Source: Klenkia brasiliensis (GTDB taxonomy: Bacteria > Actinomycetota > Actinomycetes > Mycobacteriales > Geodermatophilaceae). From it: DNA of 64,000 nucleotides. The notes below the pieces were generated by a model, which had not been told where the DNA came from, ran no database searches, and saw only the letters and a program-made list of their open reading frames with translations. The stretch lies in assembly GCF_900100695.1 (NCBI RefSeq), contig NZ_FNCF01000004.1, forward strand, positions 248,001 through 312,000, in the 5' to 3' direction. Shown here piece after piece: positions 16,508 to 25,123 of this stretch. Each line of letters opens with the position of its first letter. Positions within the stretch are counted from its first letter, which is position 1. The position numbers were made by a program, and so were the translations under genes.

Positions 16508-17920
16508 CTAGAGCGGGATGTTGCCGTGGGCGCCGCGGCCGGCGGGGGCCGCCGCCAGCGCGCCGACGAGGCGCTTGCGGGTCTGGGCCGGCTCCACGAC
16601 CTCGTCGACCACGCCGATCTCCTGCGCCCGCCCGACGCCGCCGGCGATCCGCTCGTGCTCCTCGGCCAGCTGGGCGTGCAGGGCCTCCCGCTCACCGGGC
16701 TGCGCCGCGGCGAGCTTCTTGCGGTGCAGGATGCCGACCGCGGCCTTGGCGCCCATGACGGCGACCTCGGCGCCCGGCCACGCGTAGACGGCTGTCGCGC
16801 CCAGGGACCGGGAGTTCATCGCGATGTAGGCACCGCCGTAGGACTTGCGGGTCACCAGCGTCACCCGCGGCACCACCGCCTCGGCGAAGGCGTGCAGCAG
16901 CTTGGCGCCGCGGCGCACGACGCCGTCCCACTCCTGCCCGACCCCGGGCAGGTAACCGGGGACGTCGACCAGCACCACCAGCGGGACGCCGAACGCGTCG
17001 CACATGCGCACGAAGCGGGCCGCCTTCTCCGCCGAGGGGGAGTCCAGGCAGCCGCCCAGCCGCAGCGGGTTGTTGGCGATGACGCCGACGGTGCGGCCGG
17101 CCAGGCGGCCCAGCGCGGTGATGACGTTGGGCGCGTACCGGCTCTGCAGCTCCAGCGGTGCCTCGTCCAGCAGGCCGGCGATCATCGGCTTGACGTCGTA
17201 GGCGCGCTGCTTGGCCTCCGGCAGCATCGCGGACAGGTCGTCGTCGGCCTCGCCGTCGACGGAGGCGAAGCTGCCCTGCGCGGCGAGCAGGTCGACCGCG
17301 CGGCGTGCGGTCGCCAGCGCCTCCTGCTCGGAGTCGGTGACCACGTGCACCACGCCGGAGCGCCGTCCGTGGGTGTCCGGGCCACCGAGGGCCTCCATGT
17401 CGACCTGCTCGCCGGTGACCGACCGGACGACGTCCGGGCCGGTGACGAACACGCGGCCGAGCGGGCCCATGACGACCAGGTCGGTCAGCGCCGGCCCGTA
17501 GGCCGCACCGCCGGCGGCCGGGCCGAGGACGACGGAGATCTGCGGGATGCGGCCCGACGCCCGGATCATGCCGGCGAACACCTCGCCGACCGCGTGCAGG
17601 GCGGTGACGCCCTCGGCCAGCCGGGCGCCGCCGGAGTGCCAGATGCCGATCACCGGCACGTGCTCGCGCAGCGCGGTGTCGATGGCGTCGACGATGTGCC
17701 GGCAGCCGTCGACGCCCATCGCGCCGCCCATGATCGTGGCGTCGGTGCAGTAGGCGATGGCGGGGGAGCCCTGCACGGTGCCGCGGGCGGCCATCGCACC
17801 GGAGGTGTCGCGGGCGGCCAGCGGCTGCATGGTGCCCTCGTCGAAGAACCGGGCGAGCCGGTCCTCGGGGTCGCGCGGGTCGGGCTCGGCCAGGGTGGCG
17901 GCAGGGCTGACGGTGGTCAT
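16508..17920 (-). CDS. Acyl-CoA carboxylase carboxyltransferase (beta) subunit
   Basis: 470 residues with two crotonase-like halves. Oxyanion-hole segments are WHSGGARLAEGVTAL with GPAAGGAAYGPAL in the N-half, and PGYLPGVGQEWDGVVRRGAKLL with KSYGGAYIAMNSR in the C-half. It transfers CO2 from biotin to acetyl- or propionyl-CoA. As the last gene of the fatty-acid synthase operon it is the positional counterpart of mycobacterial accD6 and most likely makes malonyl-CoA. It begins 11 bases after fabF. Confidence 0.88.
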   Translation of the reverse strand: MTTVSPAATLAEPDPRDPEDRLARFFDEGTMQPLAARDTSGAMAARGTVQGSPAIAYCTDATIMGGAMGVDGCRHIVDAIDTALREHVPVIGIWHSGGARLAEGVTALHAVGEVFAGMIRASGRIPQISVVLGPAAGGAAYGPALTDLVVMGPLGRVFVTGPDVVRSVTGEQVDMEALGGPDTHGRRSGVVHVVTDSEQEALATARRAVDLLAAQGSFASVDGEADDDLSAMLPEAKQRAYDVKPMIAGLLDEAPLELQSRYAPNVITALGRLAGRTVGVIANNPLRLGGCLDSPSAEKAARFVRMCDAFGVPLVVLVDVPGYLPGVGQEWDGVVRRGAKLLHAFAEAVVPRVTLVTRKSYGGAYIAMNSRSLGATAVYAWPGAEVAVMGAKAAVGILHRKKLAAAQPGEREALHAQLAEEHERIAGGVGRAQEIGVVDEVVEPAQTRKRLVGALAAAPAGRGAHGNIPL

Positions 17921-17931
17921 GCGGGGTCCCC

Positions 17932-19173
17932 TCAGGCGGTGGTGAAGACCAGGGCCATGTTGTGGCCGCCGAAGCCGAACGAGTCGTTGAGCGCGGCGGA
18001 GAAGGTGGCCTTGCGCGGGGCGCCGCGCACGATGTCGAGCTTCTGGACGGCGGCTGCGTCGTCGAGCTGCTCGATGTTCTGGGTGCCGGGGATGACCTGG
18101 TCGCGCAGGGCGAGCAGGCAGAACACCGACTCCAGCGCGCCGGCGGCGCCCAGCAGGTGACCGCTCTGGCTCTTGGTGGCGGTGACCGCGGCGTGGTCAC
18201 CGATCGCCTCGAGGATCGCGGCGGCCTCGGCGATGTCGCCGACCGGGGTGGAGGTGGCGTGGGCGTTGACGTGGCCGACGTCGGAGGCGGACAGGCCGGC
18301 GTCCCGCAGTGCGGCGCCGATGGCGCGCTGGGCGCCCTCGCCCTCGGGGTGCGGGGCGACCAGGTCGTAGCCGTCGGAGGTGCCGCCGGCGCCGGCGAGC
18401 GTGCCGTAGACCTTCGCGCCGCGGGCCTTGGCGGCGTCGGCGCGCTCGAGCACCAGCGCGGCGGCGCCCTCGGCGAGGACGAAGCCGTCGCGGCCGGCGT
18501 CGAAGGGCCGGGAGGCGTGCTCGGGGTCGTCGTTGCGGGTGCTCATCGCGCGCATCGAGGCGAAGCCGGCCATCGGCAGCGGGTGCACGCAGGCCTCGGC
18601 GCCGCCGACGAGGACGACGTCGGCGCGGTCCAGCCGGAGCATGTCCAGGCCCCAGCGGATGGCCTCGGCGCCGGACGCGCAGGCGCTGACCGGGGCGTGC
18701 ACGCCGCCGCGGGCACCGATGGCCAGGCCCACCGCGGCGGCCGGGCCGTTGGGCATGAGCATGGGGATGGTGAAGGGCGAGACCCGCTTGGGGCCCTTGG
18801 CCTCGAGGATGTCGTCCTGGTCCAGCAGCGTCATGGCGCCGCCGATGCCGGTGCCCATGACCACCGCGACGCGCAGCGAGTCGTAGCCGGCGTCCCCGGC
18901 GCCGGAGTCGGCCCAGGCCTCCTCGGCGGCGACGACCGCGACCTGCTGGCTGCGGTCCAGCCGGCGGGAGCGGACCCGGTCGATCTTCTCGGAGGGGTCC
19001 TGCGCCAGGCGGGCGACCAGCTGGGCGGGGAAGGGCTCGATCCACTCGTCGGTGATCCGGGTGACCCCGGACTTCCCGGCCAGCAGCGCGTCCCAGGTGG
19101 AGGCGACGTCGCCGCCGAGCGGCGTGGTCGCGCCGAGCCCGGTCACCACGACGTCGGTGTTGTTGATGTTCAC
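17932..19173 (-). CDS. fabF: Beta-ketoacyl-ACP synthase II
   Basis: 413 residues with the full KAS triad: Cys165 in PVSACASGAE, His in NAHATSTPVGD and His in SQSGHLLGAAG with the preceding Lys. It elongates acyl-ACP with malonyl-ACP and corresponds to mycobacterial KasA/KasB, but there is only one copy here. ATG start. The 76 bases separating it from acpP hold a strong hairpin. Confidence 0.93.
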   Translation of the reverse strand: MNINNTDVVVTGLGATTPLGGDVASTWDALLAGKSGVTRITDEWIEPFPAQLVARLAQDPSEKIDRVRSRRLDRSQQVAVVAAEEAWADSGAGDAGYDSLRVAVVMGTGIGGAMTLLDQDDILEAKGPKRVSPFTIPMLMPNGPAAAVGLAIGARGGVHAPVSACASGAEAIRWGLDMLRLDRADVVLVGGAEACVHPLPMAGFASMRAMSTRNDDPEHASRPFDAGRDGFVLAEGAAALVLERADAAKARGAKVYGTLAGAGGTSDGYDLVAPHPEGEGAQRAIGAALRDAGLSASDVGHVNAHATSTPVGDIAEAAAILEAIGDHAAVTATKSQSGHLLGAAGALESVFCLLALRDQVIPGTQNIEQLDDAAAVQKLDIVRGAPRKATFSAALNDSFGFGGHNMALVFTTA

Positions 19174-19207
19174 GGTGTCCTCCTGGGACGAGCGGAAGGG
19201 GTGGGAC

Positions 19208-19245
19208 GGCCCCGTCGCAGGACGTCGGGTCCTGCGACGGGGGCC
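19208..19245. terminator. Strong intercistronic hairpin between acpP and fabF
   Basis: The arms GGCCCCGTCGCAGGAC (19208-19223) and GTCCTGCGACGGGG (19229-19242, then GCC) form a stem of about 14 perfect bp in the middle of the minus-strand operon. It may act as a partial terminator or as a 3' mRNA stabiliser for acpP. Confidence 0.65.
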
Positions 19246-19249
19246 AGTG

Positions 19250-19492
19250 CTACTGGTTCTTCTCGATGAAGGAGATGGCGTCGCCGACGGTCTTGATGCC
19301 GCCCAGCTCGTCGTCGGGGATCGCGACGCCGAACTTGTCCTCGACGGCGGTGGCGATCTCCACCATCGACAGCGAGTCGACGTCGAGGTCCTCGGTGAAG
19401 GACTTCTCCGGGGTGGCGTCGGCGGGGGCGACCCCGGCCACCTCCTCCAGGATCTCGGCGAGGCCGGACTGGATCTCGGCGGTGCTGGCCAC
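19250..19492 (-). CDS. acpP: Acyl carrier protein
   Basis: 80 residues, acidic, with the phosphopantetheine site DLDVDSLSMVE (Ser40). The GTG at 19492 follows GAGGAGG. It carries growing acyl chains for FabD, FabH and FabF encoded around it. The gene is bounded on both sides by hairpins. Confidence 0.93.
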   Translation of the reverse strand: MASTAEIQSGLAEILEEVAGVAPADATPEKSFTEDLDVDSLSMVEIATAVEDKFGVAIPDDELGGIKTVGDAISFIEKNQ

Positions 19493-19533
19493 GAGGGCCT
19501 CCTCTTCTTCGTGCTGGTCAGGGGGTCGTGCGA

Positions 19534-19554
19534 CCGGACGGCGGAGCCGCCCGG
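19534..19554. promoter_or_regulatory. Hairpin between fabH and acpP
   Basis: CCGGACGGC/GCCGCCCGG arms (one mismatched pair) around a GGA loop, upstream of the acpP ribosome binding site. With the 19208-19245 hairpin it brackets acpP. Confidence 0.45.
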
Positions 19555-19557
19555 GGA

Positions 19558-20535
19558 TCAGGGGAGCCGGACGACCTGTCCGGCGAAGGTGAGCCCGGCG
19601 CCGTAGCCGAGCAGCAGGGCGAGGTCGCCGCTCTTGGCCTCGCCGGACTCCAGCAGCGCCGACAGCGCCAGCGGCACCGAGGCCGAGGAGGTGTTGCCGG
19701 CCTGCACGACGTCGCGGGCGATGACGGTGTCCTCGCCCAGGCCCAGCCGCTTGGCCATCAGCTCGATGATCCGCAGGTTGGCCTGGTGCGGGGCGAAGAC
19801 GTCGATGTCGGCGGCGGTGACCCCGGCGCGGTCCATGGCCTGCTGCAGGGTGTCGGTGAGCCTGGTGGTGGCCCAGCGGTAGACCGCCTGCCCGGCCATG
19901 GTCAGCTTCGCGCCCTCGCCGGTGGGGATGGCGATGGCGTCGCGCTGGTCGCCGTCGCTGCCCCACACGACCGGGCCGACGCCGGGGTCCTCGGTCGGCC
20001 CGAGCACCATCGCGCCCGCGCCGTCGGCGAAGATCACCGCGGTGCTGCGGTCGGTCAGGTCGGTGACGTCGGTGAGCTTCTCGGCGCCGACGACGAGCGC
20101 GTGGGTGGCCGAGCCGGTGCGGATGGCGTCGGCGGCCGCGCCCAGGGCGTAGCAGAACCCGGCGCAGCCGGCGTTGAGGTCGTAGGAGCCCGGACGGCGG
20201 ATGCCCAGGCGGTGGGCCACCTCGGGGCCGGCGCCGGGGATCATCGTCGGCAGGCTGGCGCTGGCCACCACGACCAGGTCGACGTCCTCGGGGGCCAGGC
20301 CGCTGGCCGCCAGGGCCTTGCCGCCGGCCGCGACCGACATCTCCACGACGGTCTCGTCGGGCTCGGCCCAGCGACGCTCGGCGATGCCGACCCGGCTCTG
20401 GATCCACTCGTCGCTGGTGTCCATCGTCTGCGACAGCTCGTCGTTGGTGACCCGGCGGCGCGGCCGGTAGGCGCCGATGCCGAGCACCGCGGCACCGGGC
20501 GCGCCGGTGGTGAGCTGGATGCGGGTGTCGCTCAT
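19558..20535 (-). CDS. fabH: Beta-ketoacyl-ACP synthase III
   Basis: 325 residues. The catalytic triad is Cys124 in NAGCAGF, His in FAPHQANLR and Asn in AGNTSSASVPLAL. It condenses an acyl-CoA primer with malonyl-ACP to start chain synthesis, typically with branched primers in actinobacteria. The ATG start overlaps the fabD stop (ATGA). Mycobacteria lack fabH at this position and streptomycetes have it, so the layout here is Streptomyces-like. Confidence 0.93.
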   Translation of the reverse strand: MSDTRIQLTTGAPGAAVLGIGAYRPRRRVTNDELSQTMDTSDEWIQSRVGIAERRWAEPDETVVEMSVAAGGKALAASGLAPEDVDLVVVASASLPTMIPGAGPEVAHRLGIRRPGSYDLNAGCAGFCYALGAAADAIRTGSATHALVVGAEKLTDVTDLTDRSTAVIFADGAGAMVLGPTEDPGVGPVVWGSDGDQRDAIAIPTGEGAKLTMAGQAVYRWATTRLTDTLQQAMDRAGVTAADIDVFAPHQANLRIIELMAKRLGLGEDTVIARDVVQAGNTSSASVPLALSALLESGEAKSGDLALLLGYGAGLTFAGQVVRLP

Positions 20536-21737
20536 GCGGACTCCTCCGGGTAGAGACGGGCCAGCGGGTCACCGGCGTCGACCAGGTCGCCCTCGGCGAC
20601 CAACCACTCGGCGAGGACGCCGGCGTACCCGGCGGCGACCTCGACGGTCTCCCGGCGCCCGGCGATGCTGGCCAGCGGCGTGCCGGCGGCGAGCCGGGTG
20701 CCCTCCTCGATCGGGTTCGGCGAGATCGAGCCGCGGGCGGGGGACACGACCATCCGCCAGTCCGGCGCCTGCTCGGCCTCGGGCCGGCCGCGCTCGGCGG
20801 CGATGAGCTCGCGGGCGCGGTCCAGGTCGGCGGGGCCGGAGATGGCCAGCACCTCGACGTCGTGGCGGCCCTTCCAGTCGCGCTTGGCCAGACCCGCCAG
20901 GGCGCCGGCGGGGGGCAGCTCGATGACCGCGGTGACGCCGAGCTCGCGCAGGGTGTCCAGGCAGGCGTCGAACCGGACCGGGCTGGTGACCTGGCTGACC
21001 AACCGGTTCAGCACGCCGGCGCCGGTCTCGACCGCGGAGCCGTCCTTGTTGGAGATCAGCAGGCGGGAGGGCTGGGCGGGGCGCAGGCCGCCGACGAGGC
21101 CCTCGAGCTCCTCGCGGGCCGAGGCCATGTAGTCGGTGTGGAAGGCGCCGGCGACCGACAGCGGCATGACCCGCGCCTTGGCCGGCGGGTCGGCCTTGAG
21201 CGCGGCCAGCCCGTCCAGCGACCCCGCGGCCACGACCTGGCCGGCGCCGTTGACGTTGGCCGGGGTGAGCCCGTGCGCCTCGATGGCGGCGAGCACCTCG
21301 GCCGGGTCGCCGCCCAGGACGGCGGACATGCCGGTCGGGGTCTGCGCGCAGGCCCGCGCCATGGCCCGGCCGCGGACCGCGGTGAGCGCGATGGCGGCCT
21401 CGACCGACAGCACGCCGGCCAGCGCCGCGGCGGTGAGCTCGCCGACGCTGTGCCCGGCGATGACGACGTCCCGGCCGGCCTGCGGCGTGTGCGCCACCGG
21501 GCCGGGCAGACCACCGAGCTCGCGGGCGACGAACAGCGACATCGCGACGACCAGCGGCTGGGTGACCGCGGTGTCCTTGATGGCCTCGGCGTCCCCGGTG
21601 GTGCCCAGGGTCAGCAGGTCGGCGTCGGCGACCGCACCGGCCCACCGGAAGAAGGACTCGGCCCCGGGGAGGTCGAGCCACTCGGTGAGCATCCCGGGCT
21701 TCTGGGCCCCCTGGCCGGGGGCGAGGACGGCGAGCAC
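20532..21737 (-). CDS. fabD: Malonyl-CoA:ACP transacylase with C-terminal carrier-like domain
   Basis: 401 residues from GTG 21737. The transacylase core ends near residue 310 and has the GHSVGELTAAAL nucleophile (Ser97), the active-site Arg region and GAFHTDYM (His). Ordinary FabD proteins stop there. This one continues with about 73 residues (329-401) that look like a biotinyl/lipoyl carrier hammerhead: AAGTPLASI, then RRETVEV, YAGVLAEWLV and GDPLARL. The position of the modified Lys is taken by Arg. It is the first gene of the fab operon, and the 115-base upstream gap to fasR should hold the promoter. Confidence 0.9.
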   Translation of the reverse strand: MLAVLAPGQGAQKPGMLTEWLDLPGAESFFRWAGAVADADLLTLGTTGDAEAIKDTAVTQPLVVAMSLFVARELGGLPGPVAHTPQAGRDVVIAGHSVGELTAAALAGVLSVEAAIALTAVRGRAMARACAQTPTGMSAVLGGDPAEVLAAIEAHGLTPANVNGAGQVVAAGSLDGLAALKADPPAKARVMPLSVAGAFHTDYMASAREELEGLVGGLRPAQPSRLLISNKDGSAVETGAGVLNRLVSQVTSPVRFDACLDTLRELGVTAVIELPPAGALAGLAKRDWKGRHDVEVLAISGPADLDRARELIAAERGRPEAEQAPDWRMVVSPARGSISPNPIEEGTRLAAGTPLASIAGRRETVEVAAGYAGVLAEWLVAEGDLVDAGDPLARLYPEESA

Positions 21738-21852
21738 GTGACCACCGTGCCAGTCCCGGTGCCCCCGCGGGCCGTCGTCGGCCACGAAGAACACGGGTGC
21801 ACTTCTGGAGGGTTCCCACAATTCTGTGACCGGAGGTGCGGTCGGCCACAGC

Positions 21853-23022
21853 TCAGGACCAGAGCGAGCGTCCGCCGTCCAGCGCCGCGAGCGCGAGCGC
21901 CACCTGCAGGGTCCAGGACCCACGCGGGTCGGTGGCCGACAGCCCGGTGAGCTCGGTGACCCGCTTGAGCCGGTAGCGCACGGTGTTGGGGTGCACGAAC
22001 AACGCCCGGGCGCTGGCCTCCAGGTTGCCGCCGCTGCCCAGCACCGCCCGCACGGTGTCCAGCACGCCGCCGCCGGCGGCCTCCAGCGGCGCGGCGACCC
22101 GCTCGGCCAGTGCGGCGCGGGCCAGCGGGTCGCCGTCCAGGGCGCGTTCGGCGAGCAGGGCGTCGGCGTCCACCGGGCGGGGGGCGCCGGGCCAGGCGAC
22201 GGCGGCCCGCAGGCCGGCCAGCGCGGCGGCCGCGGAGTCCACCGCCTGCGCCAGGGAGTCCACGGCCGGCCCGCGCACGACCGGGCCCGGGCCGAACTCG
22301 GCGCCCACCCGCTCCGCGACCGGGGCCAGGTCGGGCACCCCGCCGAGGACGACGACCAGCTGGTGGGCGTGCACCCCGACCAGCACGTCGGCCCGCATCG
22401 ACCGGGCGGCCCGGCGGACGGCGGAGTGCAGGTCGTCGACGTCGGGCGCGGTGTGCCCGACCAGCACGAGCACCGGGGCGGTGGCCGCCCAGCCCAGCGC
22501 GGCGGCGCGGCCGGGGAGCTCCTCGGGGCGCTCGCCGCGGACCAGGGCGTCGACGACCAGTGCCTCGAGCCGGGCGTCCCAGGCGCCGCGGTTCTCGGCG
22601 TAGCTGGCGTAGACGTGCGCGGTCGCGAAGGCGACCTCGCGGCTGTACTGCAGCACCGCCAGCCGCAGTGCCTGCGCCTCGCCGGGCTCGACGACCTGGC
22701 CCAGCCGGTCCTCGACGACCTCGACGGTCACCTTGATCAGGTCGACGGTCTGCTTGAGCGGGACGGCGCGGACGAGCTCGCGGGGGGCGGCGCCGAACAC
22801 CTCGCCGGTCAGCCGCGGCGGGCGGCCGGGGTGGCGGCACCACTCCACCAGCGAGGCGATGCCGGCCTGCGCGACGAGGGTGACCCAGGAGCGCTGGTCG
22901 GCCGGCATGGACCGGAACCAGGGCAGCGAGTCGTCCATCCGGGCCACCGCCTGGGTGGCCAGCGAGCCCGACGCGCGCTCCAGCCGGCGCAACGTCGCCT
23001 CCGACGGGCCTGCCGCACTCAC
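21853..23022 (-). CDS. fasR: PucR/CdaR-type activator of fatty-acid synthesis (FasR-like)
   Basis: 389 residues. A C-terminal PucR-type HTH (GGNLEASARALFVHPNTVRY then RLKRVTELTG) follows a GGDEF-like central region and an N-terminal RsbR-like domain. The same type of gene sits directly upstream of fabD in streptomycetes (FasR activator) and mycobacteria (Rv2242). The position is conserved here, so regulation of fabD-fabH-acpP-fabF-accD is a solid inference. GTG start at 23022. Confidence 0.85.
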   Translation of the reverse strand: MSAAGPSEATLRRLERASGSLATQAVARMDDSLPWFRSMPADQRSWVTLVAQAGIASLVEWCRHPGRPPRLTGEVFGAAPRELVRAVPLKQTVDLIKVTVEVVEDRLGQVVEPGEAQALRLAVLQYSREVAFATAHVYASYAENRGAWDARLEALVVDALVRGERPEELPGRAAALGWAATAPVLVLVGHTAPDVDDLHSAVRRAARSMRADVLVGVHAHQLVVVLGGVPDLAPVAERVGAEFGPGPVVRGPAVDSLAQAVDSAAAALAGLRAAVAWPGAPRPVDADALLAERALDGDPLARAALAERVAAPLEAAGGGVLDTVRAVLGSGGNLEASARALFVHPNTVRYRLKRVTELTGLSATDPRGSWTLQVALALAALDGGRSLWS

Positions 23023-23054
23023 CCGTGCAGCCTGTCATGCGGCAGGCTGGGCCG

Positions 23055-23711
23055 GTGACGACGGCGCAGCGCACCCACCCGATCGGGGCCCGCCAGGCCG
23101 TCGCGGCGGGCTGCCTGCTGGTCGTCGTCCTGCTCGGGGTGGGCGTCGCGGCCTCGTGGGGCCCGCAGCTGCGGCTGGACACCGACGTCAGCCGGGCGCT
23201 GTACGCCGGCGACGGGCGCTCGTCGCTGGTGCAGGCGCTGCTGGACGTCGCGACCGCCCCGGGCTACACGGTGGCGCGGCTGGTGGTCTTCCTGCCGGTG
23301 GTGGTCTGGCTGCTGCGGGCCCGCCGCTGGACCTCCGCGGTCTGGGTGACGGTCTCGGTGGTGGGGGTCGGCCTCGTCAACTCGGCGGTCAAGGAGCTGG
23401 TCGGCCGGCCGCGACCGCAGTTCGCCGACGGCGGCGCCCAGCTGACGTCGCTGTCGTTCCCCAGCGGGCACGCGTCCGGGATCGCCTGCCTGGTGACGAC
23501 GGCGCTGGTGCTGGCCTGGCCGGTGCTCTCCCGCACGGCCCGGCGGTGGTCGACGGCGGCCGCCGTCGTGCTGGCGCTGCTGGTGGGGCTCTCGCGGATG
23601 TGGCTGGGCGTGCACTACCTGTCCGACGTGGTCGCCGGGTGGGCGCTCGGGGTGGCCTGGACGCTGCTGGTCGTCACGGTGGTGCAGGGGGTGCGGTGGA
23701 CGAGGGCCTGA
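23055..23711 (+). CDS. PAP2-family membrane phosphatase
   Basis: 218 residues with about six TM helices. All three phosphatase motifs are present: KELVGRPRP, SFPSGH and SRMWLGVHYLSD. Likely substrates are lipid phosphates such as phosphatidate or undecaprenyl diphosphate. GTG at 23055. It is the first gene of a short operon with the pirin-like gene, which overlaps its end by 16 bases. Confidence 0.85.
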   Translation: MTTAQRTHPIGARQAVAAGCLLVVVLLGVGVAASWGPQLRLDTDVSRALYAGDGRSSLVQALLDVATAPGYTVARLVVFLPVVVWLLRARRWTSAVWVTVSVVGVGLVNSAVKELVGRPRPQFADGGAQLTSLSFPSGHASGIACLVTTALVLAWPVLSRTARRWSTAAAVVLALLVGLSRMWLGVHYLSDVVAGWALGVAWTLLVVTVVQGVRWTRA

Positions 23712-24268
23712 TCTCGCGGCACCTGGTGGAGCCCACCGACGGCTCGGCCGGGCCGCTGCTGCGCATCGCCGAGGACCGCCTCATGCCCGGCGCCGGCTAC
23801 GGCGCGCACCCCCACGCCGACGTCGACGTCGTCGCCGTCGTGCTGTCCGGGTCGCTGGCGCACGGCTGGGGCGGGCGGGTCACCCTGCGCGCCGGGGACG
23901 TCGGCATCCTGCGGGCGGGCACCGGGCTGGTGCACGACGAGGTGGCCGGCGCGGACGGCGCGCACGTGCTGCAGACCTACCTGCGCACCGCCGCGGCCGG
24001 CCAGGAGCCCGGGCACCGGCTGGTGCGCTGGTCGGCGGTGGCCGACCGCGGGTGGGTGGACCTGGGCCGGCCCGACGCCCGGCTGTGGGTGGCGCGGGTG
24101 CAGGCCGACGACACCGTCGCCGTCCCGGCCGGGTTGCGCGTCGTGGCCACCCGGGACGAGGTCTGGGCGGCGCCCGCCGCGACGACCGGCGAGGGCCGGG
24201 TGACCGGGCCGGCCACGGTGTGCGTGTGGCAGTTGGACCGCGCCCGGCCGCTGTGGGCGGTCGACTAG
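23696..24268 (+). CDS. Pirin-like cupin protein
   Basis: 190 residues from the GTG at 23696 inside the PAP2 3' end. The pirin N-terminal cupin is shown by YGAHPHADVDVVAVVLSGSL, with metal-binding histidines, and HDEVAGADGAHVLQTYL. It lacks the longer N-terminal extension of classical pirins. Relatives have quercetinase activity or act as regulators. No substrate can be assigned. It converges with the AHSA1 gene with a 4-base overlap. Confidence 0.75.
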   Translation: MDEGLISRHLVEPTDGSAGPLLRIAEDRLMPGAGYGAHPHADVDVVAVVLSGSLAHGWGGRVTLRAGDVGILRAGTGLVHDEVAGADGAHVLQTYLRTAAAGQEPGHRLVRWSAVADRGWVDLGRPDARLWVARVQADDTVAVPAGLRVVATRDEVWAAPAATTGEGRVTGPATVCVWQLDRARPLWAVD

Positions 24269-24732
24269 CGGGCCAGCTCGCGGTAGCGGGGGAGCTGCTC
24301 GCCGAAGACGGCGTCCCAGTCGTGGGGGGTGCCGGCCAGGGCGGCGGCGAGGCCGTCGAGGTGGGCGTGCCAGCCGGCGCCGTAGCCGGTCGCCTGGTCG
24401 GCCTGCAGCAGCCGGTGCACCAGCGTCAGCTCGGTGCCGCCCTCGACGGCCACCAGGTCGTAGCGGACCACCGAGCGGTCCTCGCCGGGGTGGTGCCACT
24501 CGTGCTCCAGTGTCCGCGGCGGGTCCCAGGTGAGCACGGTGCCGGTGGTCGTGTCGCCGCTGTCGAACTCGATGCGCACGGCGCCGCCGACCCGGGGATC
24601 GATCGTGGCCGGGGCCAGCCACGCCGAGGGGTCGGCCAGTGCGGCCCAGACCCGCTCCGGCGGGGCCGCCAGGAACCGGACGAAGGTGACGGAGCGGCGG
24701 TCGTCGGCGACGGCGGAGTAGCTGCCGGTCAT
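24265..24732 (-). CDS. AHSA1/SRPBCC-family protein
   Basis: 155 residues. It starts with VTFVRFLAAPPERVWAALAD and contains LEHEWHHPGED and GWHAHLDGLAAAL, typical of AHSA1-type START-like proteins. Their genes often follow an arsR gene, as here, where the ATG overlaps the arsR stop (ATGA). The biochemical role of such pairs is not established. Confidence 0.8.
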   Translation of the reverse strand: MTGSYSAVADDRRSVTFVRFLAAPPERVWAALADPSAWLAPATIDPRVGGAVRIEFDSGDTTTGTVLTWDPPRTLEHEWHHPGEDRSVVRYDLVAVEGGTELTLVHRLLQADQATGYGAGWHAHLDGLAAALAGTPHDWDAVFGEQLPRYRELAR

Positions 24733-25067
24733 GTCGGTTCTCCCTCGGTGAGGTGGTCGGCCAGCCGGTCGAGGGCCGCCGTCCAGTGGCTGCGGTAGCG
24801 ATCGACCCAGGCGTCGACCTCGGTGAGCGGGGCGGGGTCCAGCCGGTAGACCCGGCGCTGGCCGTCGACCCGGACCCGGACGAGACCGGCCTCGCGCAGC
24901 ACGCGCAGGTGCCGGGACACGGCGGGTTGGGTCAGGGCGGGGGCGGCCTGCGCGAGGTCGCCCGCGGTGCGCTCGCCGCCGGCCAGCAGGTCGAGCACGG
25001 CCCGGCGGGTCGGGTCGGCCAGCACGGCGAAGACATCCACGGCCGCACTGTATTGCGCCGTCGTCAT
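24729..25067 (-). CDS. ArsR-family transcriptional regulator
   Basis: 112 residues from ATG 25067 (an ATG at 25076 adds three). The winged HTH reads VLADPTRRAVLDLLAGGERT, then LTQPAVSRHLRVLREAGLV and RRVYRLDPAPL. No metal-binding CxC is present, so it is probably not a metal sensor. It is the first gene of the arsR-AHSA1 operon. A perfect palindrome covers its start codon. Confidence 0.85.
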   Translation of the reverse strand: MTTAQYSAAVDVFAVLADPTRRAVLDLLAGGERTAGDLAQAAPALTQPAVSRHLRVLREAGLVRVRVDGQRRVYRLDPAPLTEVDAWVDRYRSHWTAALDRLADHLTEGEPT

Positions 25068-25073
25068 ATGACG
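25062..25073. promoter_or_regulatory. Palindrome over the arsR start codon
   Basis: CGTCATATGACG is a perfect 12-bp palindrome containing the arsR ATG, and outer TTGCG (25053-25057) and CGCAA (25072-25076) extend the dyad. It is a likely autoregulatory ArsR site for a leaderless or near-leaderless transcript. Confidence 0.5.
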
Positions 25074-25123
25074 CAAGTGTCATGCGTTGGGCTGGTCGTG
25101 AGCCTTGCTGAAGACTGTCGGGC

